DNA of 64,000 nucleotides. Source: Auanema rhodensis. Taxonomy: Eukaryota > Nematoda > Chromadorea > Rhabditida > Rhabditidae. The DNA lies in the NCBI GenBank assembly GCA_964057225.1, contig OZ059894.1:16212476-16276475 (forward strand). The letters are read 5' to 3'. The notes under the pieces are model-generated. The model made no database searches. It saw only the letters and a program-made list of their open reading frames with translations, and was not told the origin of the DNA. Both the position numbers and the translations under genes were made by a program. This document shows positions 49,901 through 60,919 of this stretch, piece by piece (positions within the stretch are counted from its first letter, which is position 1; every line of letters begins with the position of its first letter).

Positions 49901-51921
49901 TTAGAGATTTGTCTCATACATCATTTTCTCGATTGACTTGTGAATGGCCTCTTTTCTCTCTTACAGTATCTGATTATGCTATTTGGGCTGTTAGGTAATT
50001 TATGCACTTTTCGTTTGTTATTTCAAATGTTTCATTTAGAAAAGAAAAGGGTTCGCTAATGGCTCGTGTGGGGTTGGCAAGGTGTCGGATGGGAGACGAT
50101 TGGGCTGAAACTATGTTTGTTTTGATGGTACTACATCCATTTAAATATGATTGTTAAAGGCCAGAAAGTATGAAATGTGTTGTTTCTGTTTCATTGTATG
50201 GAACTAATGGTTTTGTATTGGATGACGAAGGTCGATTATGGATGGCAACAGGAGTTGACCAACATCACCCTTTTGGACGTTGTTCTCGTTTCCTCGAAGT
50301 TGGTGCTTGAGAACTTGATTTGAATTGAAAATTTGCTTTAGGTCAGAGTTCCCTGGCCAACTCAATGCACAAAAACAAAGTATAATGAATGGAAATTATT
50401 GTAAATTTCTTTTTTTTTTATAAAATGAGCAATGGATTATAACTTCAGAGCTTCAAGTTATGGCATCTTTGTCTGCACAAACAAATCTCTTTATTCGGCA
50501 TTTAATTCTGTTTTAGGACATGGGTAAGCTATTTTCATTTAATCTTTTTTATAACTATAATCTTGATAAATTAATCTATATATTTAAATATTTACCTATT
50601 TTTGAGTTTCCCAATGGAAATTTCCAACAAATATGCTGCATTGGATAATTTTTCATTGTTATCCGCTTCCAGTTTTACATATGATGATTATTCATTAGAA
50701 AGTGGTTTGTTGACATTTTTAATTTAAACTATATCAAGTTAATTTATTTAACAGATAGTATATTCTTATGTCGTCCTAATTCTGATGTATTTGTGTTTCG
50801 CCCCAAAAGAAAAGTATTAACAAATTTGTCTTTGCCACCAAAAGTATTAACGGTTTGTTTGTAGAAAATTGTATTTTATATTTTCTTATATTTTAGATTA
50901 CATCTATTTCGTCCCATAATTTTAACCTAAGCGTTGTGGATTCATTAGGTAATGTGTATTCAAGAAACAGAGATGGAATATGGTTAGAACACGAGCAATT
51001 GCCACCAGGTTCAGTTTTTCTACGTGCTTGAAACTTATAGTTTCTTCTAGGTGGAATCATTTCATATTCCGAGTCGTCAATGGCAACTTGGCTCATTACA
51101 TGTGATGGTTCTATAAAAAGTAAAACGAATGCAGACTCATGTTGGCTTACGCACTCAATCAATATTGTTTCATCTGGAGAAAGAAAAGCAACTCAGGTAA
51201 TTTAGCAGACATTGTCTCCGAATTTCGATTTTTACGCGGGAAAGTTACAATTAAAAGTTCACTCTTTTCCACATAACGAAATTGTTTGGTCAACAACAGA
51301 GTAAAGAACATTGATCAAGTCACAACAATTTCAATTAAGCTTATGTTCTGAGGCTTAAATTTTGATGTAAAGTATTTTAAATAGGCTTTGTTTTATGAAC
51401 AGGAGAATTATCAAAATTGTCTAACTTCGTTCAGATTTCATGCTCTCCAAATGGTCGTTATATATGGGTCAATGACGGGATTTCAGCTTGGGCCCGAACT
51501 AATGTAGATTCTCATAACCCATCTGGAAAGCGATGGGCTCAGGTTTATTGAGATATCTATTGTTTAATATCTTCAAATTTATGCAGACACATCATTCAAA
51601 AGGGATAATGTCGGTAGCAGCGGGTGATTTTGTTGTTTACGCTTTAGATGAAAGCTATAATCTGCTTCGCCTTCAAGGATTAGCTGCTGGGAATCCAGCT
51701 GGAAACACCTGGAAGCATGTGAGTTCTGGAATAAGGTACTAGGGTTTTACATTGTAAGATCAATTAATCTTAATCTTCAGAGCGATTTCTATTGATTCAC
51801 ACAATTGTTTATGGGTTATAAATGGGGAAAACAGACTAGTAAGATATATGGTTAGTATATACTTTAAACTTCATGAGATTACAATACATTTCAGTGTGCC
51901 ATTTTTCCTGATAGGACTTAA
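46923..51921 (+). CDS. TECPR2-like WD40 and tectonin-repeat protein
   Basis: About 25 exons encode a large protein. The N-terminal third is WD40-like: SVACLDVTSEFIFISTTHGT, IAIGFDSGAVSFVSL, VTDVSWSEDCSQVFTADESG and later propeller strands. The middle is polar and acidic with SPPVKTESS and EVEEEKDDEFESE. The C-terminal third has tectonin (TECPR) repeats: SVSLYGTNGFVLDDEGRLWM, a LYSAFNSVLGHG block, SPNGRYIWVNDG, AGDFVVYALDESYNLLRLQG, and a terminal WKHVSSGIR followed by AISIDSHNCLWVINGENR. WD40 followed by tectonin repeats is the architecture of TECPR2, an autophagy and ER-exit-site protein linked to LC3/GABARAP and hereditary neuropathy in humans. The same order is not found in TECPR1. The protein ends at FPDRT. 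I chose the first ATG at 46923, since it joins in frame to SFIRS and LSKDS; no acceptor is evident above it. Confidence 0.75.
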
Positions 51922-52099
51922 TTATTGATACATTCAAATATCGAAGGATCTAGTTATTTATAGTTCTTATATATATATATATGATTCATCAAAAATAAAT
52001 GTTCAGTTTTGAAAAATGTATTTACATGGTTGGAATTATTAATAACCCGAGGGATAACGCAAAACGGAAGGAGGCATTGTAATTTTTAAACTTTTAATA

Positions 52100-52853
52100 T
52101 CAATTGGCTACAGCATGTGCAGAAACTTCTAGCGGATTATCATTTTTTGCTGGATTTCCTAAAATAAAAGCATTGAAAGAGTATATTTGTAGTATATCTG
52201 TGCCTTCAAGTGGATCCGGAATCCCTTGCTTTTCGCGAAGCTCCTTTACAACATCACCGATTTCTCGGAATACTTTTCCAGGTCGAAAAGTTACCATTCG
52301 CGAAAGAATACTCAGCTTTAAAAAGAAAAATTCACATTATATTCGAAAAATAAAATTACATCTCTTATTGGATATATAAAATGCATGTGCAGATGCTTAA
52401 CTGTTATTAGAGGAGGCCAATGAAAGCCAATTCTAGAAAAAATATTCTAACATAATAAATAATATTTGCACAAACCTCAACATGTCTTCGACTGTATCAG
52501 CTTCTCCTTTTTTCTTAAGTTCTTGTCTTAAGTAATCTCTACCTGCCTTTTCCATTTCTTCCACTATAAATAAAGTCATTTTCGTTTATCACAGTAGTAT
52601 TATTTACATAAAGGAATATCTGCAGCTGTGAGATCAGTAGGTTTGCTTATGTGTGATTTGCTCAAAGCAAGAAAATGTTGAGAAGCCTTAGGCTTAATAT
52701 CTTTAATTACAACTACCTAGAATTTTATTTAATTAATTAAATATTTGTAATTAAGGTACAAACATTTTCTGTATCTTTCAATTGAACCGAATTTTTCTCT
52801 TTAACGATGTCGCAGAATTTACAGCCAGCAACAGTAGTTCCTGTCGTGGTCAT
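52100..52853 (-). CDS. HINT3-like HIT-family nucleotide-binding protein
   Basis: The product is a histidine-triad hydrolase of adenosine phosphoramidates. It begins MTTTGTTVAGCKFCDIVKE, with the paired cysteines seen in HINT3/aprataxin-type HIT proteins, continues VVVIKDIKPKASQHFLAL and SKSHISKPTDLT, and carries the triad as TVKHLHMHFIYP. The segment after it (LSILSRMVTFRPGKVFREIG) aligns with FLSKLVYRVNSYWFITAD of human HINT3. A C-terminal extension of about 40 residues (starting EKQGIPDPLEG) has no counterpart in the human protein. About five exons. The start ATG lies eight bases below a TGGTTTAG acceptor. The gene is convergent with the TECPR2-like gene, with only 178 bases between the stop codons. 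Confidence 0.85.
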
Positions 52854-53847
52854 TATGCTGCCTAAACCATTGAATCATATTGATTTCAGAAAATGTCACA
52901 TGATAGAGGCGCAATTCAATAAACGAAATACGATTATTATAATATATAAAATGTAAAACAATAGATGGGGCTAAAAGCAAAAAGAAATAAAAAATAAAAA
53001 TTTTTAACAATCAATGATATGATAGGGGTTAATGCGACAAACTTTTACGTGGAGAGAGCGATGAACTTCGACCAGAACAACAACCAGTAGTGAAAGTATG
53101 TTTGTCATAGGAATATCAGAGTGCAAAGAAAGTATGTTACATAGCTAGAAAATGAACTCAAAAAACAGAAGGAATAAAGCGAAATGCATTGCATAGAACA
53201 CACTACACAAGAAAATGGATTTAGATTTTCTGAGAAAATTAGAATAAGACTACGCAACACTTCGATTTTCAAATAAGTAGCATGGCAACAGCGCTCAACC
53301 AATCAGATGTGAAATGACATTAGGGGTTGAAATGAGAGAAGAGAAATGCTATATCATTCCAAGAGATTCTATGACAATACTTCATTGTTAAAGAAAACAA
53401 AACAATGCATTATAGTGCTATTGGAAATGAAAGAAAAAATAATATAACAAACGTCAGTAAACGAGAAGAAAGAGAGACAGAGTGGGAGGCGAAAAATCTA
53501 GACACCGGGAAGCGAATTGGCTTCGATTTGTCGATACTATTGAGCTCCATAAGCGGGACTCATCCTTCAAGTAGTGTTCTTACAACATGTATAAGAAATT
53601 TTGCGGCTGAATCTGTCTCCTCGAAGGAGTAACACGCCACAACGCCTATTGATTCTGTTTTGAAAAAATTACTCCAACAGATGGGTGTAGTGACTCCTGG
53701 TCCGACTATGTTTTATTGCAAAATTGAACAGCAAGAATTTCGTTCGCATGCAAAGCTCAAAGTTCAATTATTTATTGAGGAACAAATAAAACAAACCAAC
53801 TTTACACGTAGAACTAACATACATTATAACAGTTTAATTTTTAAATT
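52854..53847. other. Intergenic region downstream of PUF60
   Basis: It contains the 5' flank of the HINT3-like gene and the 3' flank of PUF60 (an AATAAA on the minus strand lies near 53770). Two plus-strand open frames in the same reading frame, 53405-53632 and 53660-53869, are separated by a single TAA and nine codons; a 48-codon minus-strand frame overlaps them. None is recognisable and none is called. Confidence 0.4.
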
Positions 53848-56800
53848 TTATCCTGTGAGATCATTGTGATCAAACAAGGCTTGATCGTAAACTTCTGCTT
53901 TGACTGTTCTTCCGTCAAAGAATCGGTTGTCTAGCCCACCTCTGGCTGCATCGACCTGTATTGCGACGACTGATAAGATAAGATTAAATAAATCTTTTAC
54001 CTCGGTTGGATCAGAGAAACGAACAAAGATTTTAACTACTCCTGCTGCTTCATCATTGGCAATGACAACCTATAAAGAAATGTTATTATATTTTATAAAC
54101 TACTACAGATACCTCTAGAACATTTCCATACTTAGAACATTCACTTTTGATTTCTTCTTCTAAATATTCATCAATATCTTGAGGTGTTACCTGAAAAGAA
54201 TATAAATAAACAGGAGAAGTCGTTCCCAACCATATTTCTAAGAACGAGAACACAAGACCGGTTTGTACGCATGAGCTTTGCCATCAACAAATGTCGAGCA
54301 TCGTTACCTCTATAAATAGGAAAATAAAGATCGAAATTAAAAAAACACATCAAACCGAATATTAAGTAATCCTTCTTGACTAGCTAATGTGGCATCTTCA
54401 CTGTTCATGGTGTCAGCTATAACAGCGTCAGACAGAGCTCCTGCTTTTTCGGCTGCAGCTAAAGCTTGAACAGAATTTAACTAAATAAATGATATAACTA
54501 CAAGAAAAAGTAATTAGACTACTTTTGGTTGAATTTTCTTTGGCTCGTATGGCCCTCTATAGTGTTGTTTGTTCTTTTTCTTTTCATCTTTTGCTTTAGA
54601 AGGATCATGCTCTTTCAATTTTCCTGATGCAACTAAAGCACCATCACCAAGAATTGCTAAAGCCATGCTTTCTACACTTCCTGTTATAGCAAGCTGAGCT
54701 GAAAAAGAAATTGAGTCAATATGCAATGAAATCAAGAGATATCCAGCATACTCTGTACATCTTCTTCCTTAGTATCTAAACAATCCTTAGGAGCAATCAT
54801 GGGATCTAACTCTCCAAAAGAAATAGGTTGTGCAAGTTTAGCATTTTGTTTAGCTTTCTGTCTATCTAGCAATCTACCTAACTGAAAAAATATATATTAA
54901 AATTATACTTCAACGTGTATCAAGCCTTTTCGCTGAATGATCTGTCTGCAGGAGGTTTTTGCTTGTTCTCCTTTGGTACGGGTACTTCTGCTGGTTGAGG
55001 CGCAGCTGCGCTAGGAGGAGGTACAAGAGAAGGAGGTGGAACCAGCCCCGGAGGTGGAACTATACCTCCTCCTACAAAAACTCCAGGAGGGGGGAAAGCG
55101 CCAGGTGGCATTCCTCCTATAGCAGGAACATCTTGGGCAAAACCGCCAAAGCCTCTACCAGAGCTCTGAACAAATTATATTTTCCGTTAGTAACATAATC
55201 TAACATACTCGAGTTTGAGCAGGCGGTGGTGGAGAAGGTTGATATCCAAACTCTGGATCACAAGGTGGATAGGGCACCGTAGCTACAGGAGGTGGAGGAG
55301 GAATAGCAGCAGCCTCTGGGGGAGGTGGAGCTTCAATAGCTCTAGGCTGAAGAGAACTCGATGAGCAGGATAACTTTAACACACTTTACCTGTGGTGGCA
55401 CAACACCTCTTGAACTAAAACTTTGAGCAAAATGGGGAGGCGTGGACGCATCTGAATGAGCTGGACTGTTTCGAGCGGGTGGGAGAGCAAGGGCAGGACT
55501 ATTTCCCCGGGAAGATCGTGAGTCTTGGGCAGGACTTCCAGACTTGGACGACTGTAATGCGCACAATTACTCCTTTTATTTAAAAACTTAGTTTCGTGCA
55601 TAATATTTTATTTTTCGCACCAAAATGCACAACATTAGTCAATATGTGAATGTTGACTTAGGAAGTAAAAATTTATATAGAATTACAATAAGAACCCGTA
55701 TATATATGTATATAATTATTAATATCGAGGTACCCCTGCAGCTTCAGCAGCCATGACTTTCGCTGTAACAGCGGCGGCAGCAACGGCGGCTGCAGCAGGA
55801 ATCGCTACTTGAGTGGAAGGCGTGAGATATTGCAAGGCTTCTGGAGGGGTAATGCATCGTCCGACCTGAAGATTTCCTACTCTGCTTGGGGGAAATATTA
55901 TGCAAACTAACTCTTAAATACTGTCCTCCAAGATCAAACATGTTCATGCCAGCAATAGCTTCATTCATAGCTGCAGCATTATTGAATTCTATATAACCAA
56001 AACCTCTGTAAGTTATAAAGGTTAAAGCTCAACATGCATTAAAAGGATACCTATGAGTTCCTCGTCCACTTCCATTCTGTCTAGCCAATTGACATTTCAC
56101 TACTTCACCGAAAGCTTCGAATACACTTTTAAGATCAGATTCAGAGAGATCAGGATGAACAGAGGCTACATACACTCTTAAAGGTAAGTTAATAGATAAA
56201 ACAGTCGAATTTAATTATTATGTGATACCTGTGATATTTTTTTGCGTCCTGTTGGACCATTTCAATAATAGGCTGAGCCTGTGGCATGTTTGATGGTCGG
56301 CCAACCTGAATTTACTACCAATTTTTAAGAAATTCTTATAGTCTTACCTTGAGATTACGTCCTCCCATAAGTTGGCCATTCATAGACTCTTGAGCGAGAA
56401 GAGCAGCTTCAGGAACGTCAAACTCCAAAAAGGCAAAGCCCTTATGATGCTGAGAAGAATATATATATAAAATGATAGAAATAGATAACATACCCCTGTG
56501 GTAGGATCAAAACTCATGTTTATTGTCTTTATTGGTCCAAACACTTCGAAAGCTTTCTTAATGTTATCTTCCCTGACTTCGAAAGATATGGAACCTATAT
56601 AAACTCTCGCCATTAAAGAGAGTGCTTGTGCGTACATAGATTGTTTTTGTTGCTAAATATATTTTACATTTGGGTGTTTTACTGGTAGGTAATTACATTT
56701 TCCTGATGAGCCTTTTGTTGTCGAAGCATAATTTGCTTAATTGATATATCCATTGCGTAACGCTTTGCTAAATGAAGATCATCCTTCCGCCTAGAGCTCA

Positions 56801-57067
56801 ATTTAGTTAAACCAAGACCTAAGAGTTCAGCTTCTTTTCTTGCGCCTGGCCCAACATATACCTAAAGAGATATATTAGCCTAATTAAATCTAATTTACAA
56901 ACCTCGCCTGCTTGCTGCAAGAAAGGCATAGCAACAAATACTTCTGGAGGAGCGGGACCCGCAACTTGAGCCTGTACATGTGAAGCTGCTCCTTAACAAT
57001 AATTTTAATAGTATTTGAAAGCATAGAAAATACCTGGTGATGAATCCAAAGCAAAATTCTCACCCAT
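53848..57067 (-). CDS. rnp-6: Poly(U)-binding splicing factor PUF60
   Basis: The product binds polypyrimidine tracts with U2AF to define 3' splice sites. After an N-terminal helix-rich part ([20 protein letters not shown]) come RRM1 (RNP2 VYIGSI, RNP1 KGFAFLEF), RRM2 (RNP2 VYVASV, RNP1 RGFGYIEF), an alanine run, a long proline-rich linker (55000-55380, including [14 protein letters not shown]), a [12 protein letters not shown] segment, and a C-terminal U2AF-homology-motif RRM ([20 protein letters not shown], with the R-x-F loop NRFFDGR). It ends [10 protein letters not shown]. This matches half pint/PUF60 from end to end. About eleven exons. The start is [11 protein letters not shown], an ATG four bases below a CCTATTTAG acceptor. 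The proline-rich linker is longer than I recall for human PUF60. Confidence 0.95.
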
Positions 57068-57808
57068 ATTGCTAAATAGGAGGTCTAAACAAAAATCATA
57101 ATTATATAAAATATTAAAATGTTGAATAAGAATTCAATTACTATAAAAATACGAATAGGTTGAATTATATAGAAAATTTTATAGTATATGCAAATTCAAA
57201 TAGAAATTTCGAATTGAAAATTAGAGCGCATTTAACACAGGTTCCTTTGTAAACGCAGTGCATCTCGAGTGATCACTTTTTGAACAGAGCCTTACAATGA
57301 ATGTAGCGACTTTGAACGAGTTATTAGAGGATATGAAAAGAAAATGTGAACAAGAATTGAACTTTCATATTTTTCTTCGGTGACTTCAAGTCCTGCGAAG
57401 TAACAAATTATACCCAAAGTGTTGTCACAGATTCTATATGTGGGAAACAAAGAAATATGAACATAAGCCATTATAAATCAGTTGTAAATATTTGTCAACA
57501 TAAGAAAAATAAAATGAACAATGTGACATAATTTTTTACAAACTTCTAAATTCTACAATTTGTGAATTTTGTTCTTTTGGCATCAGTGACTCCTTCATAT
57601 TTTCTCATCATGACATGCATTTTCCAAGAAAAACAAAATCAACTTTTGACCTGCTGATATTACAGCCTGTTCGTTCTGATTAGAACTACTCTCACGTGGT
57701 CAGCAGATAAGAAGTTTGCAGTTGACTTCTTATTCTTTTGGTCACATAACCATTATTTTCTTGTCTTTTATTAATTTGTTAGTTTTCTTGTACGTGCTGA
57801 ATTCAGAT
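57068..57808. other. Divergent promoter region, PUF60 and sorbitol dehydrogenase
   Basis: About 740 bases between two divergent start codons. It is AT-rich and no gene or RNA was recognised. Confidence 0.5.
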
Positions 57809-59409
57809 ATGGTTCATGACAATTTATCCGCGGTGTTATACGGTGTAAATGATATTCGGCTTGAACAAGTAGTGATTCCAAGAGCGGAAAAAGGACAACT
57901 TTTAATTAGGTATAAACAAAATATTAACTCAGTACAAACAATAAATTAGAATTCACACTGTCGGAATTTGTGGTTCAGATGTTCATTATTGGACCCATGG
58001 AGCAATAGGCAATTTTGTTGTAAAAGAACCAATGGTAAGATTTATAGCAGCTAAAACTCATTTGTTTTACGAGTGCAGATTCTTGGCCATGAAACATCCG
58101 GCGTAGTGGAAGGAGTAGGAGACGGTGTGCATGGTTTTGCTGTGGGAGATAAGGTTGCATTAGAACCAGGATTACCTTGCAAAGGCTGCCAACATTGCAA
58201 AGTTTTAACTTTTCTATTTTTGGTTATAATCTATATTTTTAGAAAGGCCGATATAACTTATGTCGTTCTATGAAATTTTTTGCTACCCCACCTATCAATG
58301 GCACTTTGACTCGTTATATTGCTCATGATGCAGATTTCTGTTATAAGTGAGAAAAATATTTTTTTTCCCCATTTCATATTGTAATATTTAATATACTTGC
58401 AATATGTGAAAAATAGCAAACAACAGAATTAACAATAGACGATGTTCAGTACTGAAGAACTTAATTAGAATATTGCATCATTCGACCATTTTATTTATAA
58501 TATTTTTACTACCGTGAACGGTTGCATTGAAATTAAATTATCATTTATTTATAATTTTTTCTCTGTATCAATACCAAATTTAGATTGCCTTCCAATGTTT
58601 CATTCGAAGAAGGAGCTCTCTTAGAGCCATTATCCGTTGCTGTTCATTCATGTCGAAGAGCTAATTTAGAAATGGGACAAAAAGTACTGATTCTGGGAAG
58701 TGGTAAGAAGTTTTATCAAATACATAGAACAGTATTTTCTAGGCCCAATAGGACTTCTTTGTTTGATGACAGCGAAAGCACAAGGAGCTGGGAGAGTTGT
58801 CATAACTGATATCGATGACGGACGTCTTGCACTCGCAAAGAAACAAGGCGCTGACTATACAGTCAATGTTCGGTAGGTATCAGAATTATAGAAATTGAAT
58901 TAAAAATTTTGTACAAATACTTGAAAAAAAATATTAAAGTGGGAAAACGCCTGCTGAAATTCGGGAAGAAGTTATAACTTTGCTGGAAGAAGAACCTGCT
59001 GTGTCTATTGAATGTTCCGGTGCCCAGTCATGCATTGAAACCGCGATTACGGTATAACTGCCTTATCCCTTCATCATGCTCTAATTGAATACTTATAGAC
59101 TACGTGTTCGGGAGGTGTGATTGTTTTAGTTGGTCTGGGTGCTTCAAGAGTAGAGATACCAATCATTGAGTCTGCAACACGAGAAGTCGATATTCGTGGC
59201 ATTTTCAGATATGTAAATTGGTGAGTGCATCACGCTTGCATTTCTGACTAGTTTGTTTTTATAGCTATCCCACTGCATTGGAATTGATTGCAACAGGGCG
59301 TTTGGACCTTTCCGGGATAACAAGAGCTCATTATAAATTAGAAGAAACTGTCGAAGCTTTTCAAAGAGCACAAAAAGCTGATGTTATCAAAGTTTTCATC
59401 CAATGTTAA
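57809..59409 (+). CDS. Sorbitol dehydrogenase (zinc-dependent, NAD)
   Basis: The product oxidises sorbitol to fructose with NAD in the polyol pathway in the cytosol. The reading is [20 protein letters not shown], then [14 protein letters not shown], where C of GICGSD is the catalytic zinc ligand. Then [14 protein letters not shown] (His-Glu zinc pair), [12 protein letters not shown] (Glu ligand), the Rossmann LILGSGPIGLL, VITDID for NAD preference, and GIFRYVNCYPTALEL. A second zinc site reads [15 protein letters not shown], so all four structural-zinc cysteines are present, unlike mammalian SORD. About eight short-intron exons; a longer intron of about 240 bases precedes [10 protein letters not shown]. 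The start ATG lies two bases below a GAATTCAG acceptor. The product length (about 350 residues) is normal. Confidence 0.95.
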
Positions 59410-60196
59410 CCTCGTCTACATTTTCACTTCACTTTCATCTCTCTAGTGTGTACATTGTAATGAATTCTTCTTATTTCTCACACTGTACGTATTCTTGACT
59501 ACAGTTTTAAAGGACTATGCCGCTCGAAGAGTAATGATTCTTGTAGCGATTTCACATGCGATTTGGATGTTGTGTACCATCGTACGAGAGACCCTCCAAT
59601 TCATTATTGTAAACAGCCTTGTTGTGGCTAAAGGGCGTAGCCTACTGCCGTGCATACCAAAATTCCGCACAGCTGGTGTCAGATTACATTTTTTAAATTT
59701 TATTCTAAGACTTATTTTGTTTTTATTTATTATAAGTTGATAAAATATCTCGAGTGTAAAGAAAGTTTTTTATGAAAAGTTTCCATTTTTTTCATTTCGA
59801 AAACAGCATGACTCATCGAAAAGTGTGTAATCGCGTCGAGTAATCGAGCGACCCGAAATATGGGGCATACGTTTTACACGTATTCTTATTTGCTTTTCTT
59901 GTTCTTTTCGTTTAACTAATACTTTACAGTTGGCAGTTTTTTTTCGAGTGCCACGTTGCTCTTATTATAGTTTTATGTTCGTTTGATTTATATTTTATTT
60001 AACCTTTTAAAATTCTCCGGTATTTACCTTGGACACTGTTAAATGTAGCATGTTCTTCTTTTTTTTATTTTCTCTCTGAATCTGTATTTCTAGTTCTCAT
60101 TTGTAGATTAGCAATATATAGCGTTTCTCTTTCGTTTTATGTTTTCGATTTGGTGGTCTGTACGGTGAACTGATAACAGACATTTTAGAATAAAAC
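59410..60196. other. Intergenic region between sorbitol dehydrogenase and FABP
   Basis: An 81-codon plus-strand open frame (59495-59740) follows a CTACAG and lies in a locally GC-richer patch (59500-59680) but matches no family. It may be 3' untranslated sequence of the dehydrogenase. Otherwise this is AT-rich flanking DNA. Confidence 0.4.
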
Positions 60197-60737
60197 ATGC
60201 CCATCCAAGACCAAATCGTTGGAAAATGGAATCTTTCTTCCTCTGATAATTTCGATGCCTATCTTAAGGAGGTTTGTTAATATAATCACAATGGTAAAGA
60301 ACCCAATCTAGGTCGGAGTTGGATTAATGACTCGTACTATTATTACCAAGCTGAAGCCAACTGTTGAATTCAGCATTGAGAACAACAAATGGACCATGAC
60401 CACTGTCTCTACCTTCAAGACCCTTGTGCAATCTTGGGAACTCGGAAACTCTTTCGATGATAAGACCGGAGATGGACGTGATGTAAGATTGGTTGAAGTG
60501 TTATTGCAATAATGATGTATTGTAGGTCAAGCAGACATACACCCTTGTCGACGACAAGCTCATCCAGGAAGAGGAAGGAAAGAATGGAGGAAAGAGCTCC
60601 AAGTTCATTCGTTACATCGTTGATGGAAAACTCAATGTTGTAAGTTTGCTCCTTTTTTTTCTTTTGTTAATTTTCCTGAGTAGGAATGCGAATGCAATGG
60701 AGTCAAGTGCGTCCGCGTTTACGAGAAGGCTAACTAA
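60197..60737 (+). CDS. Intracellular fatty-acid-binding protein
   Basis: Four exons (60197-60271, 60312-60482, 60526-60639, 60684-60737) give 137 codons, the usual size of a cytosolic FABP. The protein starts MPIQDQIVGKWNLSSSDNFD, the family signature of the first strand (GKWxLxxSxNFDxY). It continues YLKEVGVGLMTRTI, which is the helix-turn-helix lid, then beta strands, and ends VKCVRVYEKAN with the Arg-x-Tyr pair that binds the fatty acid carboxylate. There is no signal peptide, so it belongs with the cytosolic lbp-5 to lbp-9 type and not the secreted type. Codons are richer in C at third positions (ACC, GTC, AAG, CTC) than the neighbouring genes, suggesting strong expression. The start lies eight bases below a CATTTTAG acceptor. 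An AATAAA at 60812 is the likely polyadenylation signal. Confidence 0.95.
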
Positions 60738-60811
60738 TGTCACTTCTTTATAAAATTCCTTAATTTCCGGTAAATCATGCTTGTGATCTTTTAGCGGTTG
60801 TTTGTAATAAT

Positions 60812-60817
60812 AATAAA
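60812..60817 (+). terminator. Polyadenylation hexamer of the FABP gene
   Basis: AATAAA occurs 75 bases after the FABP stop codon, followed by a T-run. It is the canonical metazoan poly(A) signal. Confidence 0.6.
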
Positions 60818-60919
60818 TCTTTTTTTTCAATCATAACATTACAATGAAATGCATAATACATGAGTTCGCTTCCCGTATTCATCTAAGTTAGAAGGGGTTA
60901 CATATGGGATGAAAGTCAA

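Noticed and set aside
53556-53699. 48-codon minus-strand open stretch (contains FKTESIGVVACYSFEE) that resembles a longin-like segment
   Set aside because: It has no start codon, is preceded by a stop, and its resemblance to any adaptor or longin domain is too weak.
59495-59740. 81-codon open frame after sorbitol dehydrogenase
   Set aside because: It has no recognised family and sits where a 3' untranslated region is expected.
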